Shown here: positions 44,096-56,038 of the stretch, piece after piece
How positions within the stretch are numbered: the stretch's first letter is position 1
Layout of the letters: the number at the start of each line of letters is the position of its first letter
Source: Tenrec ecaudatus
Lineage: Eukaryota > Chordata > Mammalia > Afrosoricida > Tenrecidae
Direction: 5' to 3'
DNA length: 64,000 nucleotides
Assembly (NCBI RefSeq): GCF_050624435.1
Contig: NC_134534.1
Coordinates: 66,735,501-66,799,500, forward strand
Notes under the pieces: model-generated
Told to the model about the DNA's origin: nothing
The model's database searches: none
What the model saw: the letters and a program-made list of their open reading frames with translations, nothing else
Made by a program: the position numbers and the translations under genes

Positions 44096-45094
44096 ATAGG
44101 GTTTCTGCTAGCCCTGCCAAGTGTTGCCAAGGTGGCCTTGCATGATCAGAGTATCTTATCTTCATTTTTTTAACGTGAAGTTCTCCAACTTATAAATGTG
44201 TCCAATTGATTTAATTTTGTTAATCTTATGTGAAAGCCAGTCACAATAGTTCTACAAACTGGGCTACCTTCAGTTTGAAAAACCTGCTGTCGTCCTCATT
44301 TCTTCCTTTCAACCTGATGTTCTTTCCAGAAATCACTTCCCCTCCAAGTATTGGTCTCTTGAAAAATGTTTAACAATGAGCTTTCCTTGTAATCCCCATA
44401 GCCCACACTTCAACCTACCCCACCCACCACAACCATGACAGTTTTAAGGTGTCAAAGTGATATCACTCAACTTAAGAGATGTGAAGTTGCACCTCACTGC
44501 ACACCTACAATAGAAATCAACATTCTCAAGAACATCAAAGGGTGACAAAAGCACAGTAAAGTAATAAAGTAATGAATATTGAGAATGTGTGACTTTTGTT
44601 TTTCATATAGATTATTTACTTGTAAATCTATGTCCTATAACTGCTAAAAATGGCTGTGTTTAACTATTAGCTTGTAAAATTTCTGGAACTATCAGCTCTT
44701 ATGAGCTGGCACCAGCCATCTGCAGCTCGCCAGTGCTGCCAAGACACGATTTCGCTTACATCCCTGCCCATTTTCAGGATGGTCATGCCTCACACTTCGT
44801 CTAGCCTCTCCTAACAAGTTGACTGGGCAGGCAGCCCTTTCACCTCTGGAGCCCAGGATTGGAGGCAGAACTCTGCTAATTGACTTGCTCTTGGTGTCTT
44901 GCCTGTAAATGACTTTGTTGAAAGTAAAAACAACTGATCTCTAGAAAAAAAGAGATGTTGTTAAAATGAAAATATACTGTTTCAAATTCCTTAAACCACT
45001 TTCATGCATGTTTGGGTAGGTAGTTGCAGTAGTATGCTGAAGACACACAGAGTCATAGGCTAACAGCTAACCAGATGTCTTCTGGATTGCTTAT
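44096..45094. other. Unique-looking intergenic sequence
   Basis: About 1 kb, AT-rich, no recognised feature. Confidence 0.5.
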
Positions 45095-45596
45095 TGTGTT
45101 AGTCTGGGTAGACTAGAGGAACAAAATTTATAGACAGGCATAGGTATCTAAGAAAGACCTATATATACAAGAGCAAGTGAATATTAAGAAAATATCCCAT
45201 CCCAGTCCAGATCAAGTCCATAGGTCTAATATTAGTGCATATGCCTGATACCAATCTATAAATTCCTCTTGAGACTCATTAAACACATGCAATGATGCCG
45301 AATGCAGGAAGATCACAGGCCAGTGGGCGGAAAGTCTTATGGATCCAGTGGCAATGTAAGCATCTGAGCACTGGCAGGGCTTTTCCAGCTCTGTCTCTGA
45401 TGGTCATCAGCCTGTTTCCATGTGACTTGTCAATAAGAATGTCTGGCTGGGACTGAGCAAGTGTCCCACCTTCAGTGAGCTATTTATCTGCTTAGTGCCT
45501 CCACGTGAAGTCATCAAGCTGTGACCTGATTGACAGGTAAACTTCACCCCTTCACTCATAACTCTTAAATTAACAACAGATTATGTAACTACCCAC
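45095..45596 (+). mobile_element. Solo LTR, ERVL-like, third copy
   Basis: Same family as 941-1414 and 6536-7071: 'tgtgttagtctgggtagactagagg', 'catcccagtccagatcaag', 'tgagctatttatctgc', 'catcaagctgtgacctgattg', 'ttatgtaactaccc'. No clear duplication at the ends. Fossil. Confidence 0.7.
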
Positions 45597-45799
45597 GGAT
45601 ATTCCCAGAAGTTTGGGAGAAACATTTTTGAAGTCATTCCCTCTTAAAGCTTTTGTCATATACATATATAAAACATTTGAAAGCAAAATTAGGGAAACTC
45701 AGCTTTTTCATATCTCCCAATTTGGGGGTGAGGGATCGAGTAGAATTTGAGAGAGACATATCAGGAGCACTTTCATTTCCTCAAAGTTTGTGGCTTAAA

Positions 45800-46432
45800 A
45801 CTGTGGTCAGAGTGGAGACCCCAAACCCATCTGTTGCTAATTGGACATTCCCTCACAGAATGGACACACAGAAGGGAGGACTCATCCAGGGTGCAGTCTA
45901 GCACCGGCAAAACACACAACATCCCATTAGTTCTTTAATGCTTCCTCCCCCAACTACAATGGCCACAGTTGGACCCCACAAATCCTGATAGACCGGTGTA
46001 TATACATTGGTACAAATAAGAACTTGAGACACAGAATCCAGGATAGATAAACACTTCAAAAACAGTCATGGAAGTAAAATTTCATGAGGGTATGGGAAAG
46101 AAGGCAGGGTAGGTTTGGGAGGAATGGAAATTAATAGCAATAATAAATTCATAACCCCCCTCAAGGGGGATGAATAACAGAAATGTGGGTGAAGGGATAC
46201 ATCGGGCAGTTTAAAATATGAAAATAATAGTAGAATATAATTTATTAAGTGTTCACAAAGATGGTGTGGGGGGGGAGGGAGGGTATAAAGGGGAGCTGAT
46301 ATCAAAGGGCACAAGTAGAAAGAAAATGTTGTGAAAATGATGATGGCAACATCTCTACAAGTTTGCTTGATATAATTGATTTATGGATAGTTATAATATC
46401 TTTAAAGAGTCCCCAATAAAATGACCAAAAAA
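45800..46432 (+). mobile_element. Tenrec LINE-type retroelement 3' end
   Basis: Sense copy: 'gtggagaccccaaacccatctg', 'gttctttaatgcttcctcc', 'gaaatgtgggtgaagggatacatc', ending 'gagtccccaataaaatgacc' and an A-run. 5'-truncated and more diverged than other copies. Confidence 0.75.
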
Positions 46433-46544
46433 AGGAAACTAGTGATATTGAGCATAATGCTATTGAAACAAAAAACAGTATTGGATCTTTGATACATATG
46501 TAGATAGGAAAACACACAATATAATAATAGAGCAACTTCAAAAA

Positions 46545-46566
46545 TAATTAATTAATTAATTAATTA
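46545..46566 (+). repeat. (ATTA)n microsatellite
   Basis: About five and a half ATTA units. Confidence 0.9.
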
Positions 46567-47221
46567 GTGTATGTCGGAATAGTACCCAGCATCTATCTAG
46601 CATGTCAATGTTTGCTAATTTAAGTAACTTTACACACCACACGTTTTCCATACCGTCTTCCCTTTATCCCCTGTCAATTCTTTAGAAAATTCACACCTCA
46701 AAAATGTGGTAACTCTAGTAAATTTCCAGGATGAAGGTGTGGGGCAGAGTGGTCTCACTGAGGACAGCAGAAAAGAGTTCAAGAAATTAAATCACTGGTA
46801 CTTAAACATCTGATTTGCAGAGAAGAGCGATGAAAGAGATCTCCAGAATTCTTTGTATCACTCGACAGCTTTGATGACTACATGCTAGTGTGCATGTGTT
46901 AAGAGTGAAATTTCATGAGGTTGGATGGAGAATAACAGGGAGTCAAGACACAGATCGATCCTTGAAGCTCACATAGAGTTTAAAGATATTCCAATTTTTA
47001 ATAGAGTGCAGGTTTCTTAACACTCAATCCATTTAATAGAAACTACAAAGGTCACAACCCAATGTAAAAGCTACTCTATGTCACCTAAATCAACATATTG
47101 ACCTACTCCATGGTTTCTCTTCCTGTCTCAGTCCCTTATTATCAATAAAGAACTTGGCTTAAACTTACTTGCCTCTGGGATATACCCATTATCTTAGTGT
47201 GGCATCCAGAGCCGCTCATCC

Positions 47222-47375
47222 TGCTCTCGCTCGCTTTCTCTCTTTCCTCCCCCTTCTCTCGTTCATTCTGTCTCTCTTATTCACACTGTTCTTCCCATTC
47301 CTCTTCCTTCTTTTAGCTCCCTTCACCCTCCTCCTGCTCCTCTTCCTCCTTCTCTCTCTCTTTAAACATAAAATG
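47222..47375 (+). repeat. Polypyrimidine (CT-rich) tract
   Basis: About 150 bases almost wholly C and T. ORFs on both strands here (Leu/Ser/Phe-rich and Arg/Lys-rich) are artefacts of the composition. Confidence 0.9.
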
Positions 47376-47861
47376 CACACACATACACATCTGCACATCC
47401 TCTTCTTTCTACTTGAAAGCCTTTCCTTCTCACACACAAACCCATGAATTACTAGCTACTTCATGTTTCTATTTCTAATTGCTCTATCTCCTCTGAAAGA
47501 GCTTAAAAGCAGCGACAACCCGTTAGGATGAGCACAGCTAGCTTGATGATCTTGGTTTTTAAATACTCTGCTCCACTAACAAGAACCAAGAATCCTTAGA
47601 AACAAAATTGATCCCTGGGCTAGATAAAGAATACTGTAAGAGGAGCCTACCACATCTTGTTACAAGGATAGGTCAGGGATTGCTCGAAACAACGATCAAG
47701 ACACGGCATTTGGTCACAGGAGACAGCAAAAAAGGCCCTCACCAAATATATGACTATTGGAGAATCGAAATGAATACTGATAGTAATAGATTATAACTTG
47801 GACAATCAAAAGTACCAATGTGTCTATATTGATGTTTTTCTGTGTGAATGTGTGTATGTGT

Positions 47862-47883
47862 GAGAGAGAGAGAGAGAGAGAGA
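47862..47883 (+). repeat. (GA)n microsatellite
   Basis: Eleven GA units following a TGTG-rich stretch. Confidence 0.95.
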
Positions 47884-48059
47884 ATGAATGAGTGCCTCTC
47901 CCTATGCGGGAAGGCCAAAGAGTACTGCTCCAGGGTTCCAGTTCATGGATGAACAGGTTTATCCCAAATAAGATGTGTTTGAGCAGATCTCTGTGGTTAG
48001 GACGCCTGTAGACAATTCTCTCAATAACAAACTTGTCATAGTCTGGTTCCAAAAGGAAC

Positions 48060-48267
48060 CAGATCAAACTCACTTCCATTGAGTCGATTCTGATGCATAA
48101 CAATGCTACAGGACAGGAGAGAGTAGTCTCCAGGGTTTCTCAGACTGTAAGTCTTCATGGGAGTAGAAAGCCTCAACTTTCTTCTTTGGCATACCTAGTA
48201 GTTTCCAACTACTGACATTGCAGTACGTAGCCCGACACATAATTAACTGCGACACCAGGATTCCCTT
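48060..48267 (-). mobile_element. AfroSINE, antisense (full-length)
   Basis: Antisense tail 'cattgagtcgattctgatgc', middle 'gggtttctcagactgtaag' and 'gggagtagaaagcctc', body 'agtttccaactactgac', head 'gcgacaccaggattccc'. Confidence 0.85.
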
Positions 48268-48544
48268 AGACTGGTTATGAAGTCTTTTAAGAAGGGAGTG
48301 GGTGGGTGTGTGTTTAGGTCAGTCCTATTACCAAAACTTTACCAAAACTCAAGTGACATCTCAAATGGGTGACGCACCAGGTTTTCAGAAACGCTGCCCC
48401 ACATAAAACATTAGTTTTTAGGTGGGCCATATATTTGAAGTACAGTTCGGAACATCTCAAAGATGAGTCCAGACAAGGGACTCCATGAAAAAAGAAACTG
48501 GCTGAATCCCAGAAACTGTGGCAAGAAGACAGTGGCAGTGGTTA

Positions 48545-48735
48545 CACTGTGAGCATCTAACGCCAGCGCCATCAGTGTGAAGGCGGCAGCTGCTTCATGG
48601 GAGGGCTGGGCCTCCTGCTCCTGTAAGAGCTGCCACCTCAGAAACCAACACGAGCAGCGCAGCCCGCTCCTACACAGTCCCTGGGAGTCAGCATGGACTC
48701 AAGGCAGAGAATTTGGTTCGGGTTTTGATTTGGTG
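48545..48735 (+). mobile_element. AfroSINE, worn
   Basis: Middle 'tgctcctgtaagagctgccacc' and 'ctcagaaacc', tail 'gagtcagcatggactcaagg'. The head is diverged. Confidence 0.55.
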
Positions 48736-49548
48736 AGAGCGATGGTGCTCAGTATCTCACATGGTTTGGCATTTTCAATTCTAACAGAACATCTTGGCTC
48801 CACAAGCTTTGGGTCATGAATGCCAAAAGCCTTACACAAAGATGAGCCAATTCAAATGACAGTTCTTTCCAATAACATTTTAATGAAGATTACTTTATGG
48901 AATGAATCATAACTGGAGGCTCGTCTTGAATTTACTAATATGATCCCAAGATCAAGATCCAATCAAAACCATTTTCACAGTTAAATTCAAGACAAAGAGG
49001 TCAACTGGGAAAATTCTGGTGAATGTGTCCAGGCTTTCCACAGGGGTAACCTTGGCAGCTTTTATCCAAAGACACAGAATGATCCCAGGGGAAGAAGTCT
49101 GAAGAAAATTCAGAGCTGTATTGATGAGGTAAAAGGCCAAAAAAAATTGCACTGAAGCTTTTTGTTTTGTTTTCTTTTGTTTCCATCTCAAAAAATGCAC
49201 CTGACCTTTCTTTGAGGGCAGATGTCCTATGAGAATTTCACTGGGAAATCTTACCCCATCCAATGTACAGACCTGACCATGACTTTTCTGATTTCATTTC
49301 TCACAGTCAAATAATATTGAAAAGGAGCATGTTTTTTCATCCTATGAGAATTCCAAAATCTCCTCTTTTGAAGTGTGGTAATCAAGGAGCCCAGGATTCT
49401 TCAAGGATGAATTAGAGAGATGGGAATTCTGCCATAGAAGTTTATAGATCTAGAGATAGATGGAGGATATGTTGAGAAATAATAGGTTCACATTTTAATA
49501 TTTTGTAGAGTAACATTTTCTATCATTTTACAAACTTCTATGATTTTA
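48736..49548. other. No recognised feature
   Basis: AT-rich unique-looking sequence. A 103-codon minus ORF (48952-49263) is not recognisable. Confidence 0.5.
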
Positions 49549-49549
49549 G

Positions 49550-49895
49550 GGATCCCTGGTGTGCTGAGGGGTAAACATCCATATAGTGAAGTGCCAAGGT
49601 AGGGAGTTCAAACCCCCCAGCTGCTTCTCTAGAGGAAAGATGAGGCTATCTGATCCTGTAAAGCAGCAGTTCTCAACCTGTGGGTCATGACCCCTTTGGG
49701 GGTCAAGCAGCCCTTTCACAGGGGTCACCTGATTCATAACAGTAGCAAACTTACTGTTATAAAGTAGCAATGAAAATAATTTTATGGGAGGGGGAGGGGG
49801 GTCACCACAACATGAGAAACTGTATAAGGAAGGTTGAGAACCACTGCAAAGACTTACACCCCCAGAACCCTATGCAAGTTGGCTATGAGTCAGAC
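49550..49895 (+). mobile_element. AfroSINE interrupted by a SPIN-like hAT
   Basis: SINE head and body at 49550-49663 (gggatccctggtgtgctgagg, gggagttcaaaccccccagc, ctgatcctgtaaag), tail at 49847-49895 (gacttacacccccagaacc, gttggctatgagtcag). The hAT element lies between. Confidence 0.85.
49664..49846 (+). mobile_element. SPIN-like non-autonomous hAT transposon (copy 3)
   Basis: A 183-bp element with left terminus cagcagttctcaacctgtgg and right terminus ggttgagaaccactg, and internal 'gacccctttgggggtcaag' and 'gtagcaatgaaaataattttatgg'. The left flank is ctgtaaag; the right flank begins caaag, consistent with the same 8-mer after loss of three bases. Confidence 0.85.
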
Positions 49896-50185
49896 CATGA
49901 TTTTTTAAACAGCATTTCTCTGCTAACCCTCTTTACGTGTTTGATGTTCATTACTTAATAAGGCTTCTCTGTCCTCTCTGCTTCTATTTTCTGGTTCCTG
50001 GGGCTTCATCCTTTCCTAAATGAGCATTTCTAGATCACTAGGAGAACATTGGGAAGGTACCTGGTAGTTCAGTATGTTTCAGTACCATTTCCTAATCTAG
50101 TCAAGAAAACCAAATGTTCACAGATGTGAGTAAATATACTAAACAACAAGCAAAGCAAACATCACCGGCATTTCGTTCACTTCTA

Positions 50186-50300
50186 CCCGCAGTACGCCTA
50201 CAGGGCTCAGTCCTCAGATTTCTGAGCTGGGAACCTTTACAGGAGCAGCTCAGAGAAGAGGCTGGCTCTAGCAGTTAGCCGCCCACTGCGTGCCATACTG
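50186..50300 (-). mobile_element. Probable AfroSINE, antisense, worn
   Basis: 'agtacgcctacagggctcag', 'gggaacctttacaggagcagc', then 'tctagcagttagccgcccac' follow the antisense SINE order. Confidence 0.5.
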
Positions 50301-50419
50301 CACACGTACAACTTGAAGTGACGGTCCTGGCACTTTCTAACTGGCTCAAGACTCTCTCATGAGGGGGACTTCACATTATTCAAGCCTATTCTCTTGATTT
50401 TCATAATGAATTTATGAGA

Positions 50420-50535
50420 TTTTCCGGATAGGTTATTGTTCCATTTACAAACAGCGGGGCTCACAGAGCCAGGCAAATGCAAACATAGGCTTACAGACAC
50501 GTGTCCTGACTCTTAGTTCATTGTTTCTAGGAAAG
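50420..50535 (+). mobile_element. Possible MIR SINE fragment
   Basis: 'gttccatttacaaacagcgg' and 'gctcacagagccaggcaaatg' loosely follow the MIR 3' half. Weak. Confidence 0.35.
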
Positions 50536-51918
50536 TGTTTGAGTCCAATAACATGCTCCAGGCCCAACTAGTAACCATGTGGTATGAGTTTTCTCATCCG
50601 TTTCACAATTCGAAGGATAAAATGTGGAGTCCCATAGACTTTTTTTTTCCAAAAAAGGTAAAATCAGAGAATGGCGAAGTTCTTTTGATTTCATGAACAC
50701 ATTGATAATTCTACACTAGGATTTGCACGTGTCCTTTTGAATCTTGTGGTCCACGTTATTTTCAATAAGACAAACACTGGCCTGACCAGTGAAGTTTACA
50801 TTTGCTACAAAATATTCCTCTGAGAGGATTGAAACTGAACTATTATTTAACTTTCCATGTTTGGAAAAGGAACTGAAATAAGCACTTAAATCCTTTCCTC
50901 CCATTTTTGTAATATGAGTCAAACTTCAAGAAAAGTCTCCTCTTTCCATACACAAAGAAAATGTTCGTGTTACTATCTGGTGCAGGCCTATCTAGTAACC
51001 AAAGAAAATCCCAAGATGTTCTTGGAAAAGCCACTTGCTTTAATGGAACTGACAATCTGTCAGGGAGAACGCAACAAACTTAATTGGCAGTTCCACAGCA
51101 GATGTTCCCGGGGTCTGTCCGTGCACCGGAAAAGGGGAAAATGGTTTGGGAAGGCCAAGTGTGGTTTTAAAATAGCAGATAATGAAATAATATGGACACT
51201 TTCCTTCATTATTTGGGATACCATTTACTAGTTTCCAAATTTATTTCCTGAATGATTGTGTGAACCCTCAAAGAGGGCATCTCAGAGAAGAAGTGAAAAT
51301 GGTCTATACCATAGTTTGTTCTGCACATGCAGGTTCTCAGTGGATCGTCAATTCACTTAACTTTAGAAAGCTAGGACGTCTCAAATGTGTGTTGTGTGCA
51401 CAATGTCAGTGACTCATAAGGTAAAATGCTCTGCGCACAGTCAAATGTTTGCGTATTTGTTGTTCATTCACTTGACAAACAGTATGCATCCCCCCAATAC
51501 AGGATATTTCCCTAAATTAGAGCTATTGGAACAATCTCTTCCCTTCTAGTTTAAAGTTAAGAACAGAGGTAACGCAAGCCTTTAATTTCTTTGTAAAACA
51601 CAGATGTATGCAATGAGTGACAGAGGAGACGTAGCCAATGGCTTGGGGACACAGAGATGTATGAGCTTCAGGGAAGAGAATGAAGTTGAAGTGAACACTG
51701 TAAACCGCCAAGTTGTTGAGATGGCAAACCAGGAAACGCAACAGCAGAAGCAGTGCTACCCAGACCCAAAACATGCACCCAATACATCGGCAGTGAATCT
51801 AAACAACCTGATGGCGAGGACTGCATCCACTGTCACGTTCAAGTTACGCGACGTGATCACACAGAGACCCCAGTGTTCGCATCGCTTTGAGACGTGAATG
51901 TTCCTAAGCTATTCTGTT
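50536..51918. other. Unique-looking intergenic sequence
   Basis: Contains plus ORFs of 105 (50914-51231) and 97 codons (51604-51897) that I cannot relate to any family. No gene called. Confidence 0.45.
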
Positions 51919-51920
51919 TG

Positions 51921-52118
51921 GAGCCCTGGTGGCGTGGGTGTTACGCCTTGGGCTGCGGGCTGTAAGGTCGCAACTTGAAAGCACCAGTCACTCTGTGGGA
52001 GAAAGAAGGAGCTTTCTACTGTCGTGACCACGTACGGCCTCACAACTCGCAGAAGCAATTCTACCCTGTCCTGCAGAATCGCTCTGAATGGACATTGACC
52101 CGCTGGCAGTAACTCTGT
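51921..52118 (+). mobile_element. AfroSINE (full-length, well preserved)
   Basis: Textbook copy: head 'ggagccctggtggcgtggg', 'cttgggctgcgggctgtaagg', body 'cttgaaagcaccagtcactc', middle, tail 'cagaatcgctctgaatgg' and 'cgctggcagtaactctg', followed by a (GTT)n-like end. It is a good reference for calling the others. Confidence 0.93.
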
Positions 52119-52720
52119 TGTTGTTGTTTTTTAATGAACGATGCAATGAATAATATAGTGATTTATGTTAACATTATAATAGCATTAAAAACAACTTTGT
52201 TGGGGTCAAAATTCAAGCATATAAATGTTGCCCTGACAGCAGGCATGCTCCACGACTTAAGATTTTCACAATTTGAATGGATTCACCTGATTTTCTAGGT
52301 TTGTTTCCTAATCTGCAAAGCAGAGACTCGGGTTACTTGATCCAAATAGGTCCCTCCAGCAGTGTGATTCTTTAAGCCCGTTTTATTCAGCAACACACAA
52401 TTCAGTGGTAATCTAGAAAATATTTTAAGGTGATTTTTTTTAAAACTGGATGAAGTAATTTTCCCCATTTTTAATCTATTTAATCGCCATATTTTATTTT
52501 ACCCGGAGAATCTATTCCGTGTGATACTTGTTAACTGAGTTAAAATGTTCTAGGATTTCTCGACCCACAAAGATGGTGTAAGTTGTCAGAAACCATGCCT
52601 TCTAATAATTCTTCACACCCCCAAACCTTCATAAAATCGTCTAAACAGAGTGTGCTGCTCTCAAGTGTCAGGACCTGACTCTGCCAGCCCTCTTTCACAA
52701 AAAACAAACAAATAAAAATC
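52119..52720. other. No recognised feature
   Basis: AT-rich sequence; nothing supported. Confidence 0.5.
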
Positions 52721-52721
52721 A

Positions 52722-52890
52722 ACTAGTTTCTGTCAAGTCAAGCCCAGACCCTCCTGCTCCTGTATGCTGTGGGATGGAACTGGGTGCCACAGACTTTCCT
52801 TGGCTGTGCCCTGTCAGAAGCAAATCACCATCTCTTTCTTCCCACTCACTTCTGGATGGGCTTGAACCAACAAGTTGTTCATTTAGCCAT
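52722..52890 (-). mobile_element. AfroSINE, antisense, worn
   Basis: 'gtttctgtcaagtcaagccc', 'cactcacttctggatgggc' and 'ttgaaccaacaagttgttc' follow the antisense SINE order with high divergence. Confidence 0.5.
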
Positions 52891-54035
52891 TTTCACAATC
52901 TAGGGACTTAGACTCTACCACACAACTTAATATTACACACGAAAAATTAGAAGGCACAAAAGGCCAGACACACAAGACCGAAAAACAACAACTGAAATGT
53001 GTGCTGCAAGTGCATACCCAAACCCTCGGGGGGTCTGGGGGAAGAAGCTTAGAGGAGGGGAAGCAGCAGATGCGGTGCAGAGGGAAGTGCAATGACTGGG
53101 AATAGGAAATGCATTCTGTTCCCAGCGCTGCCCGGGAACTAACTGTGTGACTGCCCACAGGTGCTTTCGCTTTGCCATTTCTGGGCCTCGGTGTCCCCTC
53201 AAGAATCCATCCAGGGAGCATCTTAGATTGGATTAGGTTCAGAGAGATCCATCATTCTAGGTGAGCAGTGGGATTCCACAGCTTGGTGCTACCCCACAGA
53301 AGACGTGTTCAGATTCATGAAAAAGAAGATCATTACGTTAGACTACTGCACAGGCTCTTTGTACAATTCAGCAAGTCTTTCCTATCGCCTCTTTTGCTTC
53401 AGCCCAGTTTTCTGCTTTATCTTTTGCTTGTGCTAATCCCCTGAGTTTTTCTCTTCTGAACCTCCCAGGTGACCTGGCTGGACTGTTCCACTGGGTTATG
53501 GAGGAAATGAGACTCTCTTGAAGCCTCCCATTGCTAAAAAAGGAACGCGTTCTTCCCAGAGCGACAACTGATTAGCCTGAAGATAAGCAGAAAAATAATC
53601 GAAACCCTGAACAGCTGCAAACCCTGCTAGGTCCTTGAATTTCTAGTAATTAAGTACAAGAGGGAACTTAGCAAATGTGCATCTTTCCCTTGTTTGCAAA
53701 AGTCATGCAAACACTGCAAAGGAGGAAAAAAAATATGTCATGGTAGTTTCTAGAACACATATTATTTATGAAGCAATTATAGAGAGAAGGATGTTCTACT
53801 GTGACCAAAGGTAACTTTGATCCCTCTTTTACATCAATTATATTCTTGTGTTGAAAAAACAACAGAAACTGAAAATGGAATTCCTATTTTTCAAGAAAAT
53901 TGAGCTTCATTTTTGGCTCGATGGCTCACATCGTGCAATGTAGAGATTTCTGCGTATGCACCATACTTTGGGCTAACCTGAACCAGCCTGATTGCTGTGG
54001 AGTCTCTTCTACCTTAGAATAACCCTACATGGGTT
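52891..54035. other. Unique-looking intergenic sequence
   Basis: A 112-codon minus ORF (52883-53221) is not recognisable. No repeat seen. Confidence 0.45.
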
Positions 54036-54039
54036 TTGT

Positions 54040-54145
54040 GAACCTAGAAATGTTTGTGAGAGCTGATAGCTCATCTTTCTGCCATGGCGTGGTTGATGTC
54101 CTCAGGTCTGCAGACCAATTGCTAACCCATCACACCGCCGAAATG
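54040..54145 (-). mobile_element. AfroSINE, antisense, partial
   Basis: 'gtttgtgagagctgatagctc', 'atctttctgccatggcgtgg' and 'gtctgcagaccaattgctaacc' give the antisense middle to head. Confidence 0.6.
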
Positions 54146-54334
54146 TATATGTTTGCTATTTCACTCCTTCATTTAAAACATTGGAATCTAGTGTCAGGAT
54201 CACTTCACGTAACTCTGTTTCACAGCGTTTATAGTACATTCATCAAACAATCCCACTTACAGGCGCTGACTGTTATTAGCAATAGATAGCCTCCGTCTGA
54301 CTATGCATTTACTTGCTAATGACTGGGTGTTATC

Positions 54335-55215
54335 GTTGTTGCCTGGTGTCATTGAGTAGGCTCCTACTCATGGTCCCCCAAGTGGAACAGAACGAAACAC
54401 GATCCGGTCCTGAACAATCCCCACAGTTGTTCTTACAGTTGAGCCCCGATTATTGCAGCCACTGTGCCAGGCCATCTTGTTGGGGATCTTCCTCTTCTCC
54501 ATTGCCACTCTACTTTCCCAAGCACGATGTCCTTTTGCAGGGACTGATTTCTCCTGGCAGACAGTATGTCCAAGGTACATGAGATGAACCCTCGCCATGC
54601 TTCTTTCTAAGGAGCATTCTGGCTGTACTTCTTCCAAGAGATAGGTGTTGGTCCTTTTGGCAGCCTGTGGTATTTTTAATATCTTTGCCAGCATCATCGT
54701 TCAAATGCATTGATTCAATGTCCAAATTTCACATGTATATTAGGCAACTAAAAATACTTTGGGTCAGGCACACCTTAGTTCTCAAAATAAGCTCCTTAAT
54801 TTTCAACCCTTTAGAGAAGTCTTGTGCAGTAGAGTTACCCAATACAAGTGTTGTTCGATCTCTTGATCTCTTCTATTCGCATTGACTGTGGACCCAAGCA
54901 AGATGCAATACTTTGCAACTTCAATCTCTTCCCTGCTGATTATGATGTGACCCATTGGTCTATTGTGAGTATTTGAACACTATAATCCATGATCTTGGTT
55001 AGCAAGTGTTTCCAGTCTTCCTCACTTTCAGCAAGCAAAGTTGTGTCATCCGCATGTTATATGCTGTTCATAGATTGCTCCCCAAGTGTGAAGCTTTGCT
55101 CTTCTTCATATAATCTAGCTCCTCTGATGATTTGCTCAGTATACAGACTGAACAACTATGGTGAGAGGATGCAACCTGGATGCACACCGTTCCTGATTTC
55201 AAACCACACAGGCTA
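54335..55215 (-). mobile_element. BovB/RTE LINE 3' portion, antisense
   Basis: Antisense tail 'gcctggtgtcattgagtagg', then 'gcagggactgatttctcctgg' and 'tatgtccaaggtacatgag', 'aaggagcattctggctgtac', and further into the RT region: antisense 'gtgtcatccgcatgttatatg' (the YADD area) and 'cagactgaacaactatggtgag'. About 0.88 kb with no long open frame. Confidence 0.85.
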
Positions 55216-55834
55216 ATGATGTAAGATATATTAATAATCATCGTCTATCATCCTGCCCTCACAGGTATAATGGAAATAGACCAAACATAGCTTTAAAATG
55301 AATTTAGATATTTTCCTTTGTTATTTTACTTTTTTGTGAAAAAATGAAATTATTTCTATTTTATTTCTCACTTCATTTATTAGCTGGTTTAAATCGAATC
55401 CAGAATACATTCTCAGTTTCCTCTTGATCAAAGAAAGACACATAATATTGTACATGCATATTATTTGTAGATCTAAAGATGAATCACAAAATAAAAATTG
55501 AGTCCAGCAGTCTGTGAGGTGAACAGAAGTGTAGCATGTTCCAGATATGTTTCAGAGTGGGGAGGGATGCTGGTGGACTAAAGAAGAGGCTAATGAAGAA
55601 GGCCAACCCATGCCTGGGCTGAGAAGGTGATAGAAGGGCTTTGTTCCAAATGGAGCGCCTACACTGGCAGTTGTGTTTCCAAGACATCCTGGAGGGAAAT
55701 CTGGCTCTCAAGGCAGGTGGGAGTGTATGGGCAGGGCAGAGGAGGTTTACTGGTTTACGCTCCTCAGATAGAGGCGCTACTCTCCCTAGAGTTTGCCTAC
55801 ATTGGGCCTCACTGTAATGTGGGGCAGCAGCACA
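55216..55834. other. No recognised feature
   Basis: AT-rich, then a mixed stretch with a 118-codon minus ORF (55484-55840) that I cannot identify. Confidence 0.45.
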
Positions 55835-55835
55835 A

Positions 55836-56038
55836 CCCAATTCACTGCCATCTGGTCAATTCTGACCCACAGCAAACCTATAGGGCAGAGGAGACCTGCC
55901 CCCGTGGGCGTCTGAGACTGTAGCTCATTCCAGGAGTAGAAAGCCTCATCTTTCTCTGTAGAGCACCAAATGTTTCAAACTGCTGGCCTTTCAGTTAGCA
56001 GCCCAACCCATAGCGCACTACACTGCCAGAACTCCCAG
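55836..56038 (-). mobile_element. AfroSINE, antisense (full-length)
   Basis: Antisense tail 'attcactgccatctggtc', 'cctatagggcagaggagacc', middle 'gtctgagactgtagctc', body 'tttcaaactgctggcctttc', 'agttagcagcccaaccc' and head 'actacactgccagaactccc'. Confidence 0.88.

Larger units (their letters stand above)
46433..48058. other. Intergenic with simple-sequence tracts
   Basis: Contains an (ATTA)n run at 46545-46566, a long polypyrimidine tract at 47222-47375 and a (GA)n run at 47862-47883. 'aataaagaacttggc' at 47143 followed by 'cattatcttagtgtggc' faintly recalls an LTR 3' part, but I cannot support it. No gene. Confidence 0.5.

Noticed and set aside
47169-47447. 92-codon Leu/Ser/Phe-rich ORF and its basic antisense partner
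   Set aside because: Produced by a polypyrimidine tract; low-complexity artefact.
51604-51897. 97-codon plus-strand ORF upstream of a full AfroSINE
   Set aside because: Polar, ordinary composition but no similarity I know and no A-tail or duplication.
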